From NCBI RefSeq assembly GCF_023656745.1, contig NZ_JAMOKO010000005.1, positions 86,122 through 150,121 on the forward strand: a stretch of 64,000 nt of DNA. The letters run 5' to 3'. A program made the position numbers and the translations under genes. A model generated the notes under the pieces. That model saw only the letters and a list, made by a program, of their open reading frames with translations, made no database searches and was not told the DNA's origin. Every line of letters starts with the position of its first letter. The stretch's first letter is position 1. Source of the DNA: Collinsella sp. BG-O-102. Lineage in GTDB: Bacteria > Actinomycetota > Coriobacteriia > Coriobacteriales > Coriobacteriaceae. Positions 25,212 through 34,720 of the stretch are shown in pieces.

Positions 25212-27665
25212 GTGGCCGAGCAACTGTCGCTGTTTGGTTCGCCGGAACCGGAGGAGGTTCCGGTGAAGCCAGTGCCTGCCGCTGCCTCGGCTCGGCCTAA
25301 GCCTGCACCTGAGCCCATCGCCGCCTATGCGAGCGTGGTCCTCGACATCCCGACGCGTGCGCTGTCCGAGCCGTTTGCTTATGGCGTTCCGCAGTCACTC
25401 GCCAACGATGTCCAGATCGGCTCCACCGTCCTAGTTCATTTTGGCAACCGTGCGGCCGCGGGCTACATCGTCAACATCGCGCCCGAGCTGGCCGACCTGC
25501 AAGGTAACGACGCCCTCGACCCCGCGCGCATTAAAGCCATCGAGGCTATCCTCAGCAAACCGCTCTTTACCGCAGAGGCTGCCCGTATCGCACGCTGGAT
25601 GAGTTACGAGTATGTCGCGACGCTTTCCGAGTGCCTGCGCCTGTTCTTGCCACCGGGCGGAAGCCCGCGCGTGGTCAAGGGCGACGACGGCGTGTGGACT
25701 GTCGAGCGCCCCGCCGTCAAGCCTATCCAAAACCGCTGGGTCATGCTTACGCCCGAGGGCTTCGACTATACGCCGCCCAAGACCGCGGTCCGCCAGCGTC
25801 AGCTCATCGAGGCGCTCCAGTGCGGCCCGGTCACGACGCGCGACCTCAACCTGCTTTACAACAGCATGTCGGCGACCATTAAGGCGCTCGAAAAACGCGG
25901 CGTCGTCGTGGTGGAGGAGCGCCGTGCGTGGCGTGGCTGCAGCGAGCAGACCACGCTGTCCTCGGCAAGCGGCAAGACGCCGGTCGCACTTACCAACGGC
26001 CAGCAGCAGGCACTCGCGCAGATTGAGCGCGCCCGTCTGGACGCTCATGGAGACGTGGTGCTGGTCGACGGCGTCACCGGCTCCGGCAAAACCGAGGTTT
26101 ACCTTTCGGCGATTGAGCGCGTGCTGGCGGCCGGCCGTTCGGCCTGCGTGCTCGTGCCCGAGATCTCGCTGACGGCCCAGACCGTCGGCCGCTTCCGCTC
26201 GCGTTTTGGCGAGACGGTCGCCGTGTTCCATTCGCGCCTCTCGGCCGGCGAGCGCCTGGACCAGTGGGATATGGTCGCCAGCGGTGCGGCCCGCGTGGTC
26301 GTCGGCGCCCGCTCGGCGCTCTTTTGCCCGCTCAGCGACTTGGGCCTCATCATCATCGACGAGGAGCACGAGACCAGCTACAAGCAGGGCTCCAGCCCGC
26401 GCTACCACGCGCGCGAGGTGGCGGCCGAGATGGCGCGGCGTTATCGTTGCCCACTCGTGTTGGGCTCCGCCACGCCCTCGGCCGAGGCCCTCGACCGCTG
26501 CCGCCGTGGCACGTATAACGGTGCCACCTGGACGCGCGTCGAGATGCCCGAGCGCCCGGGACTCGCTGTGCTGCCTACGGTTCGAATCGCAGACCTGCGC
26601 CGTGAGTTTTCTCACGGCAGCCGCTCCATGTTCTCAAAACCCTTGATGGAGGGCTTGGAGCGTGTGGTCGAGCGCCGCGAAAAAGCCGTGCTGTTGCACA
26701 ACCGCCGTGGCTTTGCGCCATTCCTGATGTGCCGCGAGTGCGGCTGCGTCCCCACCTGCAACCACTGCTCCACCGCGCTTACGTATCACGAGCGCACGCA
26801 CACGCTGCAGTGTCACACATGCGGTTCGACTTGGCGCGTGCAGCCCTATCCGGCGCCCACAAGCCGCTGTCCCAAGTGCGGCAGTCGCTACCTGGCAAAA
26901 ATGGGTCTGGGCACTCAACAGATCGAGGACGCGCTGCACCAGATGCTTCCCGAGGACGTCGCCATTATTCGCATGGATGCCGATTCCACGCGCGGCAAGG
27001 ATGCGCACAAAAAGCTGCTCGAGCAGTTCGATGCCGCCGATTGTGCGGTGCTGCTGGGCACCCAGATGATCGCCAAGGGCCTCGACTTTCCCGAGGTCAC
27101 GCTCGTGGGCGTGGTCAATGCCGATTTCGCCCTCAAGCTGCCGGACTTCCGCGCAGGAGAGCGCGCATACGACTTGCTGGAGCAGGTTGCGGGCCGCGCC
27201 GGCCGCGGCGATCGCCCCGGTGAGGTGATCATCCAGACCTACCTGCCCGAGGACCCGGTCATTCGCGCCGTCGCTGAGCATGACCGTTCGATCTTTACCG
27301 ACTACGACCTGGATCAGCGCCGCGACGCGGTGTACCCGCCGTTTGTTCGCCTGGTCAACATCTTGGTGTGGTCGGCGAACCGAGACGAAGCGCAAGACTA
27401 CATCGGTCGCATCGCGAAACTCCTCAAGCGCTGCTGGCATGCCGCCGCGCCCGACTTTTTGCGGGCGGGGAGTGCCGTGCCGCAGGTGCTGGGCCCGGCT
27501 TCGTGTGTAATCGAGAGAGCCAAGGACCGCTACCGCTTCCATCTGCTTGTGAAGTCGCCTGTGGGGTACCATGTCTCTGATGATATCGACGCCTGTCTCA
27601 AAGAGGTGGGCTCTGTGCACGGCGTGAGCGTGAGCGTTGACGTCGACGCCTATGATTTGATGTAA
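25212..27665 (+). CDS. priA: Primosomal protein N' (replication restart helicase PriA)
   Basis: 817 residues. It recognises stalled forks and reloads the replisome. An N-terminal 3'-DNA-binding domain (VVLDIPTRALSEPFAYGVP) is preceded by ~35 Pro/Ala-rich residues. The helicase core has the P-loop DGVTGSGKTEVYL, DEEH and VLGSATPSAEA. Two zinc sites are visible in CRECGCVPTCNHC and CHTCGS ... CPKCGS; later helicase motifs include GTQMIAKGLDFP and QVAGRAGRGDRPG. GTG 25212 is preceded by AGGAGG. Confidence 0.95.
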   Translation: MAEQLSLFGSPEPEEVPVKPVPAAASARPKPAPEPIAAYASVVLDIPTRALSEPFAYGVPQSLANDVQIGSTVLVHFGNRAAAGYIVNIAPELADLQGNDALDPARIKAIEAILSKPLFTAEAARIARWMSYEYVATLSECLRLFLPPGGSPRVVKGDDGVWTVERPAVKPIQNRWVMLTPEGFDYTPPKTAVRQRQLIEALQCGPVTTRDLNLLYNSMSATIKALEKRGVVVVEERRAWRGCSEQTTLSSASGKTPVALTNGQQQALAQIERARLDAHGDVVLVDGVTGSGKTEVYLSAIERVLAAGRSACVLVPEISLTAQTVGRFRSRFGETVAVFHSRLSAGERLDQWDMVASGAARVVVGARSALFCPLSDLGLIIIDEEHETSYKQGSSPRYHAREVAAEMARRYRCPLVLGSATPSAEALDRCRRGTYNGATWTRVEMPERPGLAVLPTVRIADLRREFSHGSRSMFSKPLMEGLERVVERREKAVLLHNRRGFAPFLMCRECGCVPTCNHCSTALTYHERTHTLQCHTCGSTWRVQPYPAPTSRCPKCGSRYLAKMGLGTQQIEDALHQMLPEDVAIIRMDADSTRGKDAHKKLLEQFDAADCAVLLGTQMIAKGLDFPEVTLVGVVNADFALKLPDFRAGERAYDLLEQVAGRAGRGDRPGEVIIQTYLPEDPVIRAVAEHDRSIFTDYDLDQRRDAVYPPFVRLVNILVWSANRDEAQDYIGRIAKLLKRCWHAAAPDFLRAGSAVPQVLGPASCVIERAKDRYRFHLLVKSPVGYHVSDDIDACLKEVGSVHGVSVSVDVDAYDLM

Positions 27666-27683
27666 CAACCCGAAAGGATGGCC

Positions 27684-28220
27684 ATGGAAGCCAACGGAAT
27701 CGTACTGTCGCCCGACCCTCGTCTGCGCCAGGAGTGCGCCGTCATCGAGGAGATCACCCCGGCGATCGAGGCGCTTGCCGAGAAGATGAAGAAGATGATG
27801 TTCGAGAACGGCGGTTGCGGCCTGGCTGCCCCGCAGATCGGCGAGCTCATTCAGCTCGTCACCATCGACTGCGACTACAGCGACAAGAACGACTACGACC
27901 CCTACGTGCTCATCAACCCTGTCATTGTTGAGCAGAGTGACCATCTTGTGCCCTTTAGCGAGGGCTGCCTTTCCATTCCTGGCATTAGCTGCGAGATTGA
28001 GCGTCCTGACCATGTCGTCGTCGAGGCGTACGACTTGGACGCCAACCTGATTCGCTATGAGGCTTCGGGCGACCTGTTCTGCGTGTGCCTGCAGCACGAG
28101 ATCGATCACCTGCACGGCAACACCATGTTCGAGCGATTGAAGCCTATGCAGAGGATCAAGGCCGTCAAGGAGTACCAGGACGCCCTGGCCCGCGGCGCTC
28201 GACCGGGCGAGACGGAGTAG
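27684..28220 (+). CDS. def: Peptide deformylase Def
   Basis: 178 residues. It removes the N-formyl group from nascent proteins. The three family motifs are GCGLAAPQ, EGCLS (metal-binding cysteine) and HEIDH (metal-binding histidines and catalytic glutamate). I chose ATG 27684 because AAAGGA sits about 5 nt upstream; the ATG at 27678 abuts that site and is too close. It follows priA by 18 nt and is logically linked to fmt, which lies downstream beyond a palindrome and a terminator. Confidence 0.95.
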   Translation: MEANGIVLSPDPRLRQECAVIEEITPAIEALAEKMKKMMFENGGCGLAAPQIGELIQLVTIDCDYSDKNDYDPYVLINPVIVEQSDHLVPFSEGCLSIPGISCEIERPDHVVVEAYDLDANLIRYEASGDLFCVCLQHEIDHLHGNTMFERLKPMQRIKAVKEYQDALARGARPGETE

Positions 28221-28228
28221 GTTTGTCC

Positions 28229-28324
28229 GTCCCCGGGGCGCCCGCCTATATCATCCCGTGCTCAAACATTCTCGCTGCGCTGCGAAACTGCGCGCGGGAC
28301 GATATAGGCGGGCGCCCCGGGGAC
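28229..28324. repeat. 96-bp GC-rich palindrome downstream of def
   Basis: Arms of 30 bp, 28229-28258 and 28295-28324, pair with one mismatch. The arms include CCCCGGGGCGCCCGCC; the loop is 36 nt. No T-run follows, and a separate terminator for def is present further on. The 321-nt gap to fmt holds this element, that terminator and the fmt ribosome site. Confidence 0.75.
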
Positions 28325-28401
28325 TACGTTGACGCTGCTTGTCTCGCCCGGGTGCCGTTGGGCCAGGGAGGGGCGTCTTCGCTGATAATTGCTTTGTTGG
28401 A

Positions 28402-28437
28402 AGAGCTGCTTTTATTGCGGCTCTTTCTTTGGTTTTG
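28402..28437 (+). terminator. Rho-independent terminator downstream of def
   Basis: Eight-bp stem AGAGCTGC/GCGGCTCT (one G-U pair), 7-nt loop, followed by TTCTTTGGTTTT. Confidence 0.7.
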
Positions 28438-28541
28438 GGTATATTTGTTCTTGTTGAAATGTTATTGCGGATGGGCTGGTGACTTGGCTTTCCGCTGTTA
28501 TTTGTAGCCGTCTCGGCTTTGGTTGAGGGGAGACGTTCTTT

Positions 28542-29462
28542 ATGCGTATTGTGTTTATGGGTACGCCTGATTTTGCTGTGCCTTCGTTGACTTCGCTCGT
28601 CGAGGCTGGGAATGAGATTGCGCTTGTTGTTACTCGTCCCGATGCTGTTCGCGGACGTGGTAAAAAGTTGGAGCCGTCTCCTGTTAAGGCCAAGGCGCTT
28701 GAGCTTGGTCTGCCGGTTGTTGAGGCTAATCGTATGACGCCTGATGTTGTTGAGGCGCTTCAGGCTGCTCAGGCCGATATTTTCTGCGTGGCTGCTTATG
28801 GCTGCATTTTGCCCGATGAGGTGCTGCATATGGCACCGCTCGGTATTGTGAATGTTCATGCGTCCTTGCTGCCTCGTTGGCGTGGGGCTGCTCCTATTCA
28901 GCGTGCGATTCTCGCTGGTGATGAGGTCGCTGGCGTTTCTATCATGCGCATCGGGCATGGCGTGGATACTGGTGCTTATTGTGCCCAGGCCTCCACGTCG
29001 GTTGCCGGTAAGCATGCTGAGGCGCTGACCATGGAGCTTGGTGAGCTTGGCGGCAAACTGCTTGCCGATACGCTTCCTTCTCTTGCCGATGGCACCGCCG
29101 TGTGGACTGAGCAGGATGAGTCGCTCGTCACTCATGCTGCCAAGATTTCCAAGCTGGAGATGCGTCTGGATCCGCAGATGGCTGCGCTCGATTGCGTGCG
29201 TCATGTGCTCGCTTCGTCCGATACCGCGCCTGCTCGTTGCGTGATTGCCGGCAAGACCGTGCGCGTGCTCGATGCTGCGCTGGCCGATGTTTCGCTTGGC
29301 AAGGGCGGCGTTGACGTTAAGAATAAGCGTGTTTTCCTTGGCCTTTCCGATGGTGCGGTTGAACTGCTCGAGGTTAAGCCCGATGGCAAGCGTGCCATGG
29401 CCGCTTCTGCTTGGGCTGCTGGGCTGCAAGGTGCCGATCTTATCTGGGGTGTTTTGTCATGA
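28542..29462 (+). CDS. fmt: Methionyl-tRNA formyltransferase Fmt
   Basis: 306 residues. It formylates initiator Met-tRNA with 10-formyltetrahydrofolate. RIVFMGTPDFAVPSL at the N-terminus, the hallmark NVHASLLPRWRGAAPIQRAIL with catalytic Asn/His, and the C-terminal tRNA-binding domain are present. ATG 28542 follows GGGGAGA at short distance. Codon use is noticeably richer in T-ending codons than in gltX or priA. The stop overlaps the rsmB start (ATGA). Confidence 0.95.
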   Translation: MRIVFMGTPDFAVPSLTSLVEAGNEIALVVTRPDAVRGRGKKLEPSPVKAKALELGLPVVEANRMTPDVVEALQAAQADIFCVAAYGCILPDEVLHMAPLGIVNVHASLLPRWRGAAPIQRAILAGDEVAGVSIMRIGHGVDTGAYCAQASTSVAGKHAEALTMELGELGGKLLADTLPSLADGTAVWTEQDESLVTHAAKISKLEMRLDPQMAALDCVRHVLASSDTAPARCVIAGKTVRVLDAALADVSLGKGGVDVKNKRVFLGLSDGAVELLEVKPDGKRAMAASAWAAGLQGADLIWGVLS

Positions 29463-30859
29463 GCAAGCTGTCTCCCGCGCGCAAGCTTGCTCTCGATGTG
29501 CTGATGGAGGCCGATCGCCGCGGCATGTATGCGCGCGACGTGCTGTCCTCTCGCGCATCGGCCAAGGCTATTGACCAGCGCGATTCCGCTTTTGCAGCTC
29601 GCTTGGCGCTTGGTGTGGCCGCGACGCAGGGTATTTTGGACGAACTGCTCGATCAGTTTCTCGATAAGCCTAAAAAGGTTGCGCCGCGTGTTCGCATGGC
29701 GCTTCGTATCTCGGCCTTCGAGATGCTCTATCTGCATACGCCTGGTCGCGTTGCGGTGAGTCAGGGCGTTGAGCTGGTGCGCAGCGGAGCTAAGTCTGCC
29801 GCCGGTTTGGCCAATGCCGTGCTGCATAAGGTCGCGGACAACGTTGAGGACTTTGCCACGGCGTCCGATGTAGATGAGTCTGAGCGACGCCTGGTTCGTC
29901 TGTCGCGCCTGATGGGACTGCCGCGTTGGCTGTGCGCTCGCATTATGGCATCGTTCGACACTCCAGAGGGTGCGCTTAACTTTGCCGGCAATCTGGCCCC
30001 CGCGCCACTGGCCCTGCATGAGAACGCCTTTGCGACCAAGCCCGATCCGTATATCTCGCAGCTCGTCGCGCCTGTCTTCCCGGGCTGCCATGCCCCGGTT
30101 GATGCCCAAGTTACCGTTGCTTCGGGTGTGTTTGAGCGTGCTGCCGCGGTGGCCTCGGACCTTAACGCGCAGCTTATCGCCACAGCTGCCACGCGCCCTG
30201 GTAGCTGTCTTGAGATTGGTGCCGGTCGTGGCACCAAGACCTATGTGATGATGTGTCAGGCCAAGCGTGCGGGGTATGAGCGTCAGCATACGGCGCTCGA
30301 TTTGCATGATCGCAAGTGTGACCTGAATCTTGCTCGCCTGCATAAGGCGGGTATTCAGGGCGTTCGCACGGTTTCGGGCGATGCATGCGAGCTTGATGAG
30401 GTACTCACATCGTTTGATGCCATGCGCGGTGAGCGGGTCAAGTTCGATACCGTGTTTATCGATGCGCCGTGCTCGGGCACCGGAACCATGCGTCGTCATC
30501 CCGAGATCCCGTGGCGCCTGACCGAGAATGATGTGACGGCCGAGTTACCCAAGCTTCAGCTGACGATGCTTAAGGAGGCTTCTGCGCGCGTGGCCGCCGG
30601 CGGAGAGCTCATCTATGCCACCTGCTCGGTTTTTGATGAAGAGAACACGCAGGTCGTGGATGCCTTCCTGGCCTCTCCCGAGGGCGTCGACTTTAGCGTC
30701 GCACCGCTCTCCGAGGCGCAGATTCTGCAACTCCCCGAGTTCGATCAGGCCAAGAAGCTCGTTTCCGTACGCCAGAACGACCGAGGACTTTTCCAAAGCG
30801 TGCCGGTAAACGCCGACTCCTACGACGGCCACTTCTGCGCCAGACTGGTCCGCAAGTAA
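29459..30859 (+). CDS. rsmB: 16S rRNA (cytosine-967-C5)-methyltransferase RsmB
   Basis: 466 residues. An N-terminal NusB-like RNA-binding domain (SPARKLALDVLMEADRRG; RMALRISAFEMLYL) is followed by a Rossmann methyltransferase domain with LEIGAGRGTKTYVM, DAPCSGTGTMRRHPEI and the catalytic cysteine in LIYATCSVF. It methylates C5 of cytosine in the small ribosomal subunit RNA. ATG 29459 overlaps the fmt stop, the common fmt-rsmB arrangement. Confidence 0.93.
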   Translation: MSKLSPARKLALDVLMEADRRGMYARDVLSSRASAKAIDQRDSAFAARLALGVAATQGILDELLDQFLDKPKKVAPRVRMALRISAFEMLYLHTPGRVAVSQGVELVRSGAKSAAGLANAVLHKVADNVEDFATASDVDESERRLVRLSRLMGLPRWLCARIMASFDTPEGALNFAGNLAPAPLALHENAFATKPDPYISQLVAPVFPGCHAPVDAQVTVASGVFERAAAVASDLNAQLIATAATRPGSCLEIGAGRGTKTYVMMCQAKRAGYERQHTALDLHDRKCDLNLARLHKAGIQGVRTVSGDACELDEVLTSFDAMRGERVKFDTVFIDAPCSGTGTMRRHPEIPWRLTENDVTAELPKLQLTMLKEASARVAAGGELIYATCSVFDEENTQVVDAFLASPEGVDFSVAPLSEAQILQLPEFDQAKKLVSVRQNDRGLFQSVPVNADSYDGHFCARLVRK

Positions 30860-30865
30860 CTACTA

Positions 30866-30932
30866 AGTTGCGGTGAAATAGGGATTGAAAAGCCGCTTCT
30901 GCCTGCCAAACAGTCCTTATTTCACCGCAACT
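30866..30932. repeat. 67-bp palindromic repeat, copy 2
   Basis: Same length and same 12-bp termini as the element at 14623-14689 (AGTTGCGGTGAA ... TTCACCGCAACT); here the arms extend to 14 bp (AGTTGCGGTGAAAT). The centre differs, apart from CAGTCC near the right arm. It begins 6 nt after the rsmB stop. Confidence 0.75.
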
Positions 30933-30960
30933 CATAAAGATGCCTGGGTAGCTAAAGAAT

Positions 30961-30992
30961 CAGCCCCGCGATCGGTGTCGATCGCGGGGCTG
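30961..30992. terminator. Bidirectional terminator between rsmB and the zinc-ribbon gene
   Basis: Perfect 14-bp stem CAGCCCCGCGATCG/CGATCGCGGGGCTG with a 4-nt loop; TTTGGTTTCT follows on the plus strand and ATTCTTTA on the minus strand, so it can serve both converging genes. Confidence 0.85.
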
Positions 30993-31000
30993 TTTGGTTT

Positions 31001-31237
31001 CTAGTGGCTATGCGGGCAGTTGGCGCAGCAGCCGCTGGTGGCGCTGGTGCTGGAGCCGCCAGTGCGTTGGTCGGTGTTGTAGAAACCGCTGCCGTCGAAC
31101 TTAATGCCGCTGGCCGAGAACGTCTTGGCCGCCGGGGCGCCGCAGTTGGGGCATACGACCTCGGGCGTCTCGGACATGGGGTGCTCAACCTCAAACACGT
31201 TGCCGCAGCTCGTGCACTTGTAATCGTAGCGCGCCAT
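31001..31237 (-). CDS. FmdB-family zinc-ribbon protein
   Basis: 78 residues. Two CxxC pairs, CTSCG near residue 8 and CPNCGA near residue 29, form the zinc ribbon of the FmdB/CxxC_CXXC_SSSS family, followed by GIKFDGSGFYNTD. The tail is Ser/Thr-rich and ends with extra cysteines and histidines (GCCANCPHSH), which might bind metal. Members are small and mostly uncharacterised; some were proposed as regulators. Function here is unknown. Confidence 0.85.
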   Translation of the reverse strand: MARYDYKCTSCGNVFEVEHPMSETPEVVCPNCGAPAAKTFSASGIKFDGSGFYNTDQRTGGSSTSATSGCCANCPHSH

Positions 31238-31259
31238 AATACTTCCTTTTCAGCACAAA

Positions 31260-31281
31260 GCGGGCAGATCGCTCTGCCCGC
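31260..31281 (-). terminator. Hairpin downstream of the GH13-GH77 gene
   Basis: Perfect 9-bp stem GCGGGCAGA/TCTGCCCGC with a 4-nt loop, 45 nt beyond the stop of the fusion gene on the minus strand, followed by a short CTTTGT. Confidence 0.6.
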
Positions 31282-31325
31282 AAAAATTCAAACGTCTGTA
31301 ACTGTACCCTATATCGGGGGTTTTA

Positions 31326-34300
31326 TCACGCTTCGCCCCAGAATCTATGGGTGCTGCGCAGGAGCTTCGCAGTTTTCTCCTCAGCTGCCGCAACGTCGGC
31401 CTCCTCAGCCTGCCAGGTCCAGTTGCCCGTGGCCACGCCCGGCACGTTCATACGTGCATCGTCGCCCAGTCCTAGCACGTCCTGCAGCGGCATCATCACG
31501 AGCGGAGCATCGCTGGCCAGGGCGTTGCCCATGAGCTCGCTTGCCAGTTCAATGCCGCTCGGCTCGTCGCCGCCTGCAAAGGAGTGTGTGCACCATCCGG
31601 CAAGCGTCGAGGTGTCGTGCGTCGAGGTATACAGGATCTTGCCCGGTGTGGGATGAATTCCGCAACGAACGTCGTAGTCGCTAAACTCCAGCACGTCCAT
31701 GCCGGGGAAACCGCAGGTCGATGCCATGGCGCGAACACCGGGCGTCAGATAGCCCAAGTCCTCAGCGATAAAGTTGAGCGGACCCAGCTCGTCGTAGGCG
31801 GTCTGGAACAGGTCCTTGCCCGGGCCTGCCAGCCAACGCCCGTCGGCGCATGCCTTACCCGCGGGAATGCTGAAATAGCTGTGGAAGCCCAGGAAGTGAT
31901 CCAGGCGCACGCGGTCGTAGAGCGAAAACGCACGACGCAGGCGATCCATCCACCAGCTATAGCCGTTCTGCTTCATGTGGTCCCAGCGGAACGTTGGGTT
32001 GCCCCACACCTGGCCCTCGGGCGCAAAGTTGTCGGGCGGCGCACCGGAAATCTCAATCGCCTTGCCGGTATCGGACAGCCAGAAGTTCTCGGGTTCGCTC
32101 CACGCGTCTGCCGAATCGTCGGACACGTACATAGGAATATCCCCGATAACCTCGATGCCCTTCTTGTGCGCATAGTTCATGAGCTCGCACCAAGCGAGGT
32201 CAAAGCGGTACTGCATGTACGCCTGAAGCTCGGCCTCGTTGTGGAAGCGCTTGTCGTCGATCAGATGTTCGTTGTAGCGCGCGACATCTGCCGGCCAATC
32301 ATGGCGCGACTCGCCCTCAAAGTACTTTTTAACGGCCATGTAGACGCAGTATTTCTCGAGCCAATCGGCATTGCGATGTTTAAACGCGGTGTACAGCGGA
32401 TCGGCATCCTCGCCGCCGCGGGCCTTCCAGGTCTCAAAGTCGGCTGCCAGCTCTTCGTGGCTCTCGGGTAGCAGGTCGATATTGCCTGCAAAGGCCGAAG
32501 GACCGGCATAAGGGGAGCGGAAGAAGTCCGTGGGGTTGACGGGAAGAACCTGCCAGTAGCGCATGCCCATGGCGGCCAGATGGTCGATAAAGCGACGCGT
32601 GGGTGCGCCGATCGTACCGGGCTTGCCGTCGTCGGTCGGCACCGATGTGATATGGCACACAACACCCGCACCGTGATCGAGCGGCTCCTGCAGGCGCTGC
32701 TCGGCGTGGTGATAGATGATCGACGAGCCCAGCGGATACAGATCGAGCGTGACCGTACCGTTATGAATCTCACACTCGTGACCGCTGATCACGTCACTCG
32801 CACATTCGCCGAGCGCCGGAATCGTCACGCGATGCGAATTGCGCAGGCTGCGGTTGATGATGACGGTCGCGGACTCGCCGTCTTTACCGGTACGGTTGTA
32901 GGCCAGCACCTCGTCATTGAGCGCGAAAGCCTTGATTTCACCGTCGATCATAAACGGCAGCGCGCGGCGCACAGCAGATGCGTTCTTGACGATCGCGAAC
33001 GTATCGAAGTCGTGCAGGTCTTCCTTGGTCGGCATGGTGCGGCGATTACCCGGATCGGTGAGTCCCTCCAAGCCGTACTCGTCACCGTAATAGATTGAGG
33101 GAACGCCCGGGAACGTCATCTGCATGAGCGTCGCCAGCCAAAAGCGGCTCTTGGCCAGGCCCATGGAGTTCTCGTCCAGGCGCCATTTGCTGCGCTCACT
33201 CTCGGGCAGCTGCGACTCGTCGGGGCCACCGCCGAGCACCGAGATAATGCGCGGGCGGTCGTGGCTCGACAGCAGATTGAGCGCGCAGGATAATGCCTCG
33301 CGCGGGTAGTTCTCGCGCAGGGTCTCGATATCCTCGGCAGCTTGGTAGGCGTTTTTGTAGCCCATCAAAAAGCCGATGACCATGTCGCGGAAGGGGTAAT
33401 CCATAGCAGAGTCCAGCTCGGAGCCCTGCAGGTAGCGACGCAGATGGCCGTAGCTGATCTTGTTGGAGGCGTCTTCCCAGACCTCGCCGAGCAGCAGCGC
33501 GTCGGGCTTTTCGGCAAGTACGGCCTTTTTGATCTCGGTCAGGAAATCGTCCGAAAGCTCGTCGGCCACATCCAGGCGCCAGCCGTGAGCGCCGGCGCGC
33601 AGCCATTTACGAATGACGCCGTCCTTGCCCAGGAGCCGCTCGCGTACCAGTTCGGAGCTCTCATTGATGGCGGGCATATTGCCCACGCCCCACCAGCAGT
33701 CGTACGAGCCGTCCTCGTGGAAATAAAACGCATCGCGCCACGGCGAATCCTCGCTCTGCCACGCGCCCACGCCGGGGTAGTTGCCGTAGCGGTTGAAGTA
33801 GATCGAATCGTCGCCCGTGTGGTTGAACACACCGTCCAGAATGATGGAAATGCCCAGCTTCTCGGCCGCCTCGCACAGCTCGGTAAAGTCCTGCTCGGTG
33901 CCCAGAATCGGATCGATCTTGGTGTAATCTGCGGTGTCGTAGCGGTGGTTGCTCGCGGCTTCAAAAATGGGGTTGAGGTAGATGGCTGTAAAGCCCAGCT
34001 CAGCGATGCGGGGCAGGTCTTCCTGGATGCCCTTGAGCGAGCCGCCGTAGAAGTCCCAGGTCTTGATGGAGCCGTCCTCGGCGCGCTCGTATACGGGCGG
34101 CTCGTTCCAGTCCTCGACCATGCGGCGCTGGATTCCGTTGCGCGGCTTTTCGACTTCGGTCAGCGTGCGCTCGCGCCAGTGCTCGTCGCGGGCGTAGCGA
34201 TCGGGGAAGATCTGGTAGACCATGCCGCGCTCGTACCACTCGGGTCGAACTTCGCGGTGCTTGTAAACGGTAATCTGGAACGACGGGACCTCGGCGTAGT

Positions 34301-34622
34301 TGTAGGTTACGCCCTCGCCACCGGTGCGGCCTTGTGGCGCACCCAGGCGGACCACGGGCTGGCCCTCGATATTGCAGATAAAGCTGTACCAAATAAGACA
34401 GGGCTCGGTGCACTCAAGCTCTACGGTAAATATGCCGTCGCCCTCGTGCGTCATTGGATACCGAGACTCACCGATCTCATCGACCCAGGTCCGGAGCGTA
34501 AGCGTCGCCTGCACGGGATCGGCATCCTCCAGAATCACGGAGAGCGAAAGGGTAGTTCCTGTGGTCACAGCGCCAAACGGAGTGCGAAACTGCGGCAGAC
34601 GGCTGTTGTGTATCAATCTCAT
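31326..34622 (-). CDS. GH13 amylase/neopullulanase fused to GH77 4-alpha-glucanotransferase
   Basis: 1098 residues with two catalytic units. Residues about 1-640 have an N-terminal beta domain and a GH13 barrel: YQIFPDRYA, GVFNHTGDDS, GWRLDVADEL (nucleophile Asp), LLGEVWED (acid Glu) and LLSSHDRPR (third Asp), as in cyclomaltodextrinase/neopullulanase. Residues about 645-1098 are a GH77 (MalQ) barrel: VIGDIPMYVSDDSADAW, VRLDHFLGF (nucleophile), FIAEDLGY (acid) and TSTHDTSTLAGW. It should hydrolyse malto-oligosaccharides or alpha-1,6 branches and recycle the products by disproportionation, supplying the debranching step otherwise missing from the adjacent glycogen operon, which has no glgX. 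Transcribed separately from that operon. Confidence 0.9.
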   Translation of the reverse strand: MRLIHNSRLPQFRTPFGAVTTGTTLSLSVILEDADPVQATLTLRTWVDEIGESRYPMTHEGDGIFTVELECTEPCLIWYSFICNIEGQPVVRLGAPQGRTGGEGVTYNYAEVPSFQITVYKHREVRPEWYERGMVYQIFPDRYARDEHWRERTLTEVEKPRNGIQRRMVEDWNEPPVYERAEDGSIKTWDFYGGSLKGIQEDLPRIAELGFTAIYLNPIFEAASNHRYDTADYTKIDPILGTEQDFTELCEAAEKLGISIILDGVFNHTGDDSIYFNRYGNYPGVGAWQSEDSPWRDAFYFHEDGSYDCWWGVGNMPAINESSELVRERLLGKDGVIRKWLRAGAHGWRLDVADELSDDFLTEIKKAVLAEKPDALLLGEVWEDASNKISYGHLRRYLQGSELDSAMDYPFRDMVIGFLMGYKNAYQAAEDIETLRENYPREALSCALNLLSSHDRPRIISVLGGGPDESQLPESERSKWRLDENSMGLAKSRFWLATLMQMTFPGVPSIYYGDEYGLEGLTDPGNRRTMPTKEDLHDFDTFAIVKNASAVRRALPFMIDGEIKAFALNDEVLAYNRTGKDGESATVIINRSLRNSHRVTIPALGECASDVISGHECEIHNGTVTLDLYPLGSSIIYHHAEQRLQEPLDHGAGVVCHITSVPTDDGKPGTIGAPTRRFIDHLAAMGMRYWQVLPVNPTDFFRSPYAGPSAFAGNIDLLPESHEELAADFETWKARGGEDADPLYTAFKHRNADWLEKYCVYMAVKKYFEGESRHDWPADVARYNEHLIDDKRFHNEAELQAYMQYRFDLAWCELMNYAHKKGIEVIGDIPMYVSDDSADAWSEPENFWLSDTGKAIEISGAPPDNFAPEGQVWGNPTFRWDHMKQNGYSWWMDRLRRAFSLYDRVRLDHFLGFHSYFSIPAGKACADGRWLAGPGKDLFQTAYDELGPLNFIAEDLGYLTPGVRAMASTCGFPGMDVLEFSDYDVRCGIHPTPGKILYTSTHDTSTLAGWCTHSFAGGDEPSGIELASELMGNALASDAPLVMMPLQDVLGLGDDARMNVPGVATGNWTWQAEEADVAAAEEKTAKLLRSTHRFWGEA

Positions 34623-34720
34623 AGTACGGTCCAGTTCAATAGAATCATGGCCTGCTGGCCATGGGCTTTACGCACAGGATGTAAGTATATCTGTTGTACA
34701 CAGGCTGTATAAACAACATC

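Noticed and set aside
31001..31237. A CRISPR array or other short tandem repeats anywhere in the window
   Set aside because: No regularly spaced direct repeats with unique spacers were found; the only repetitive coding DNA is the tails of GlgA and GlgB.
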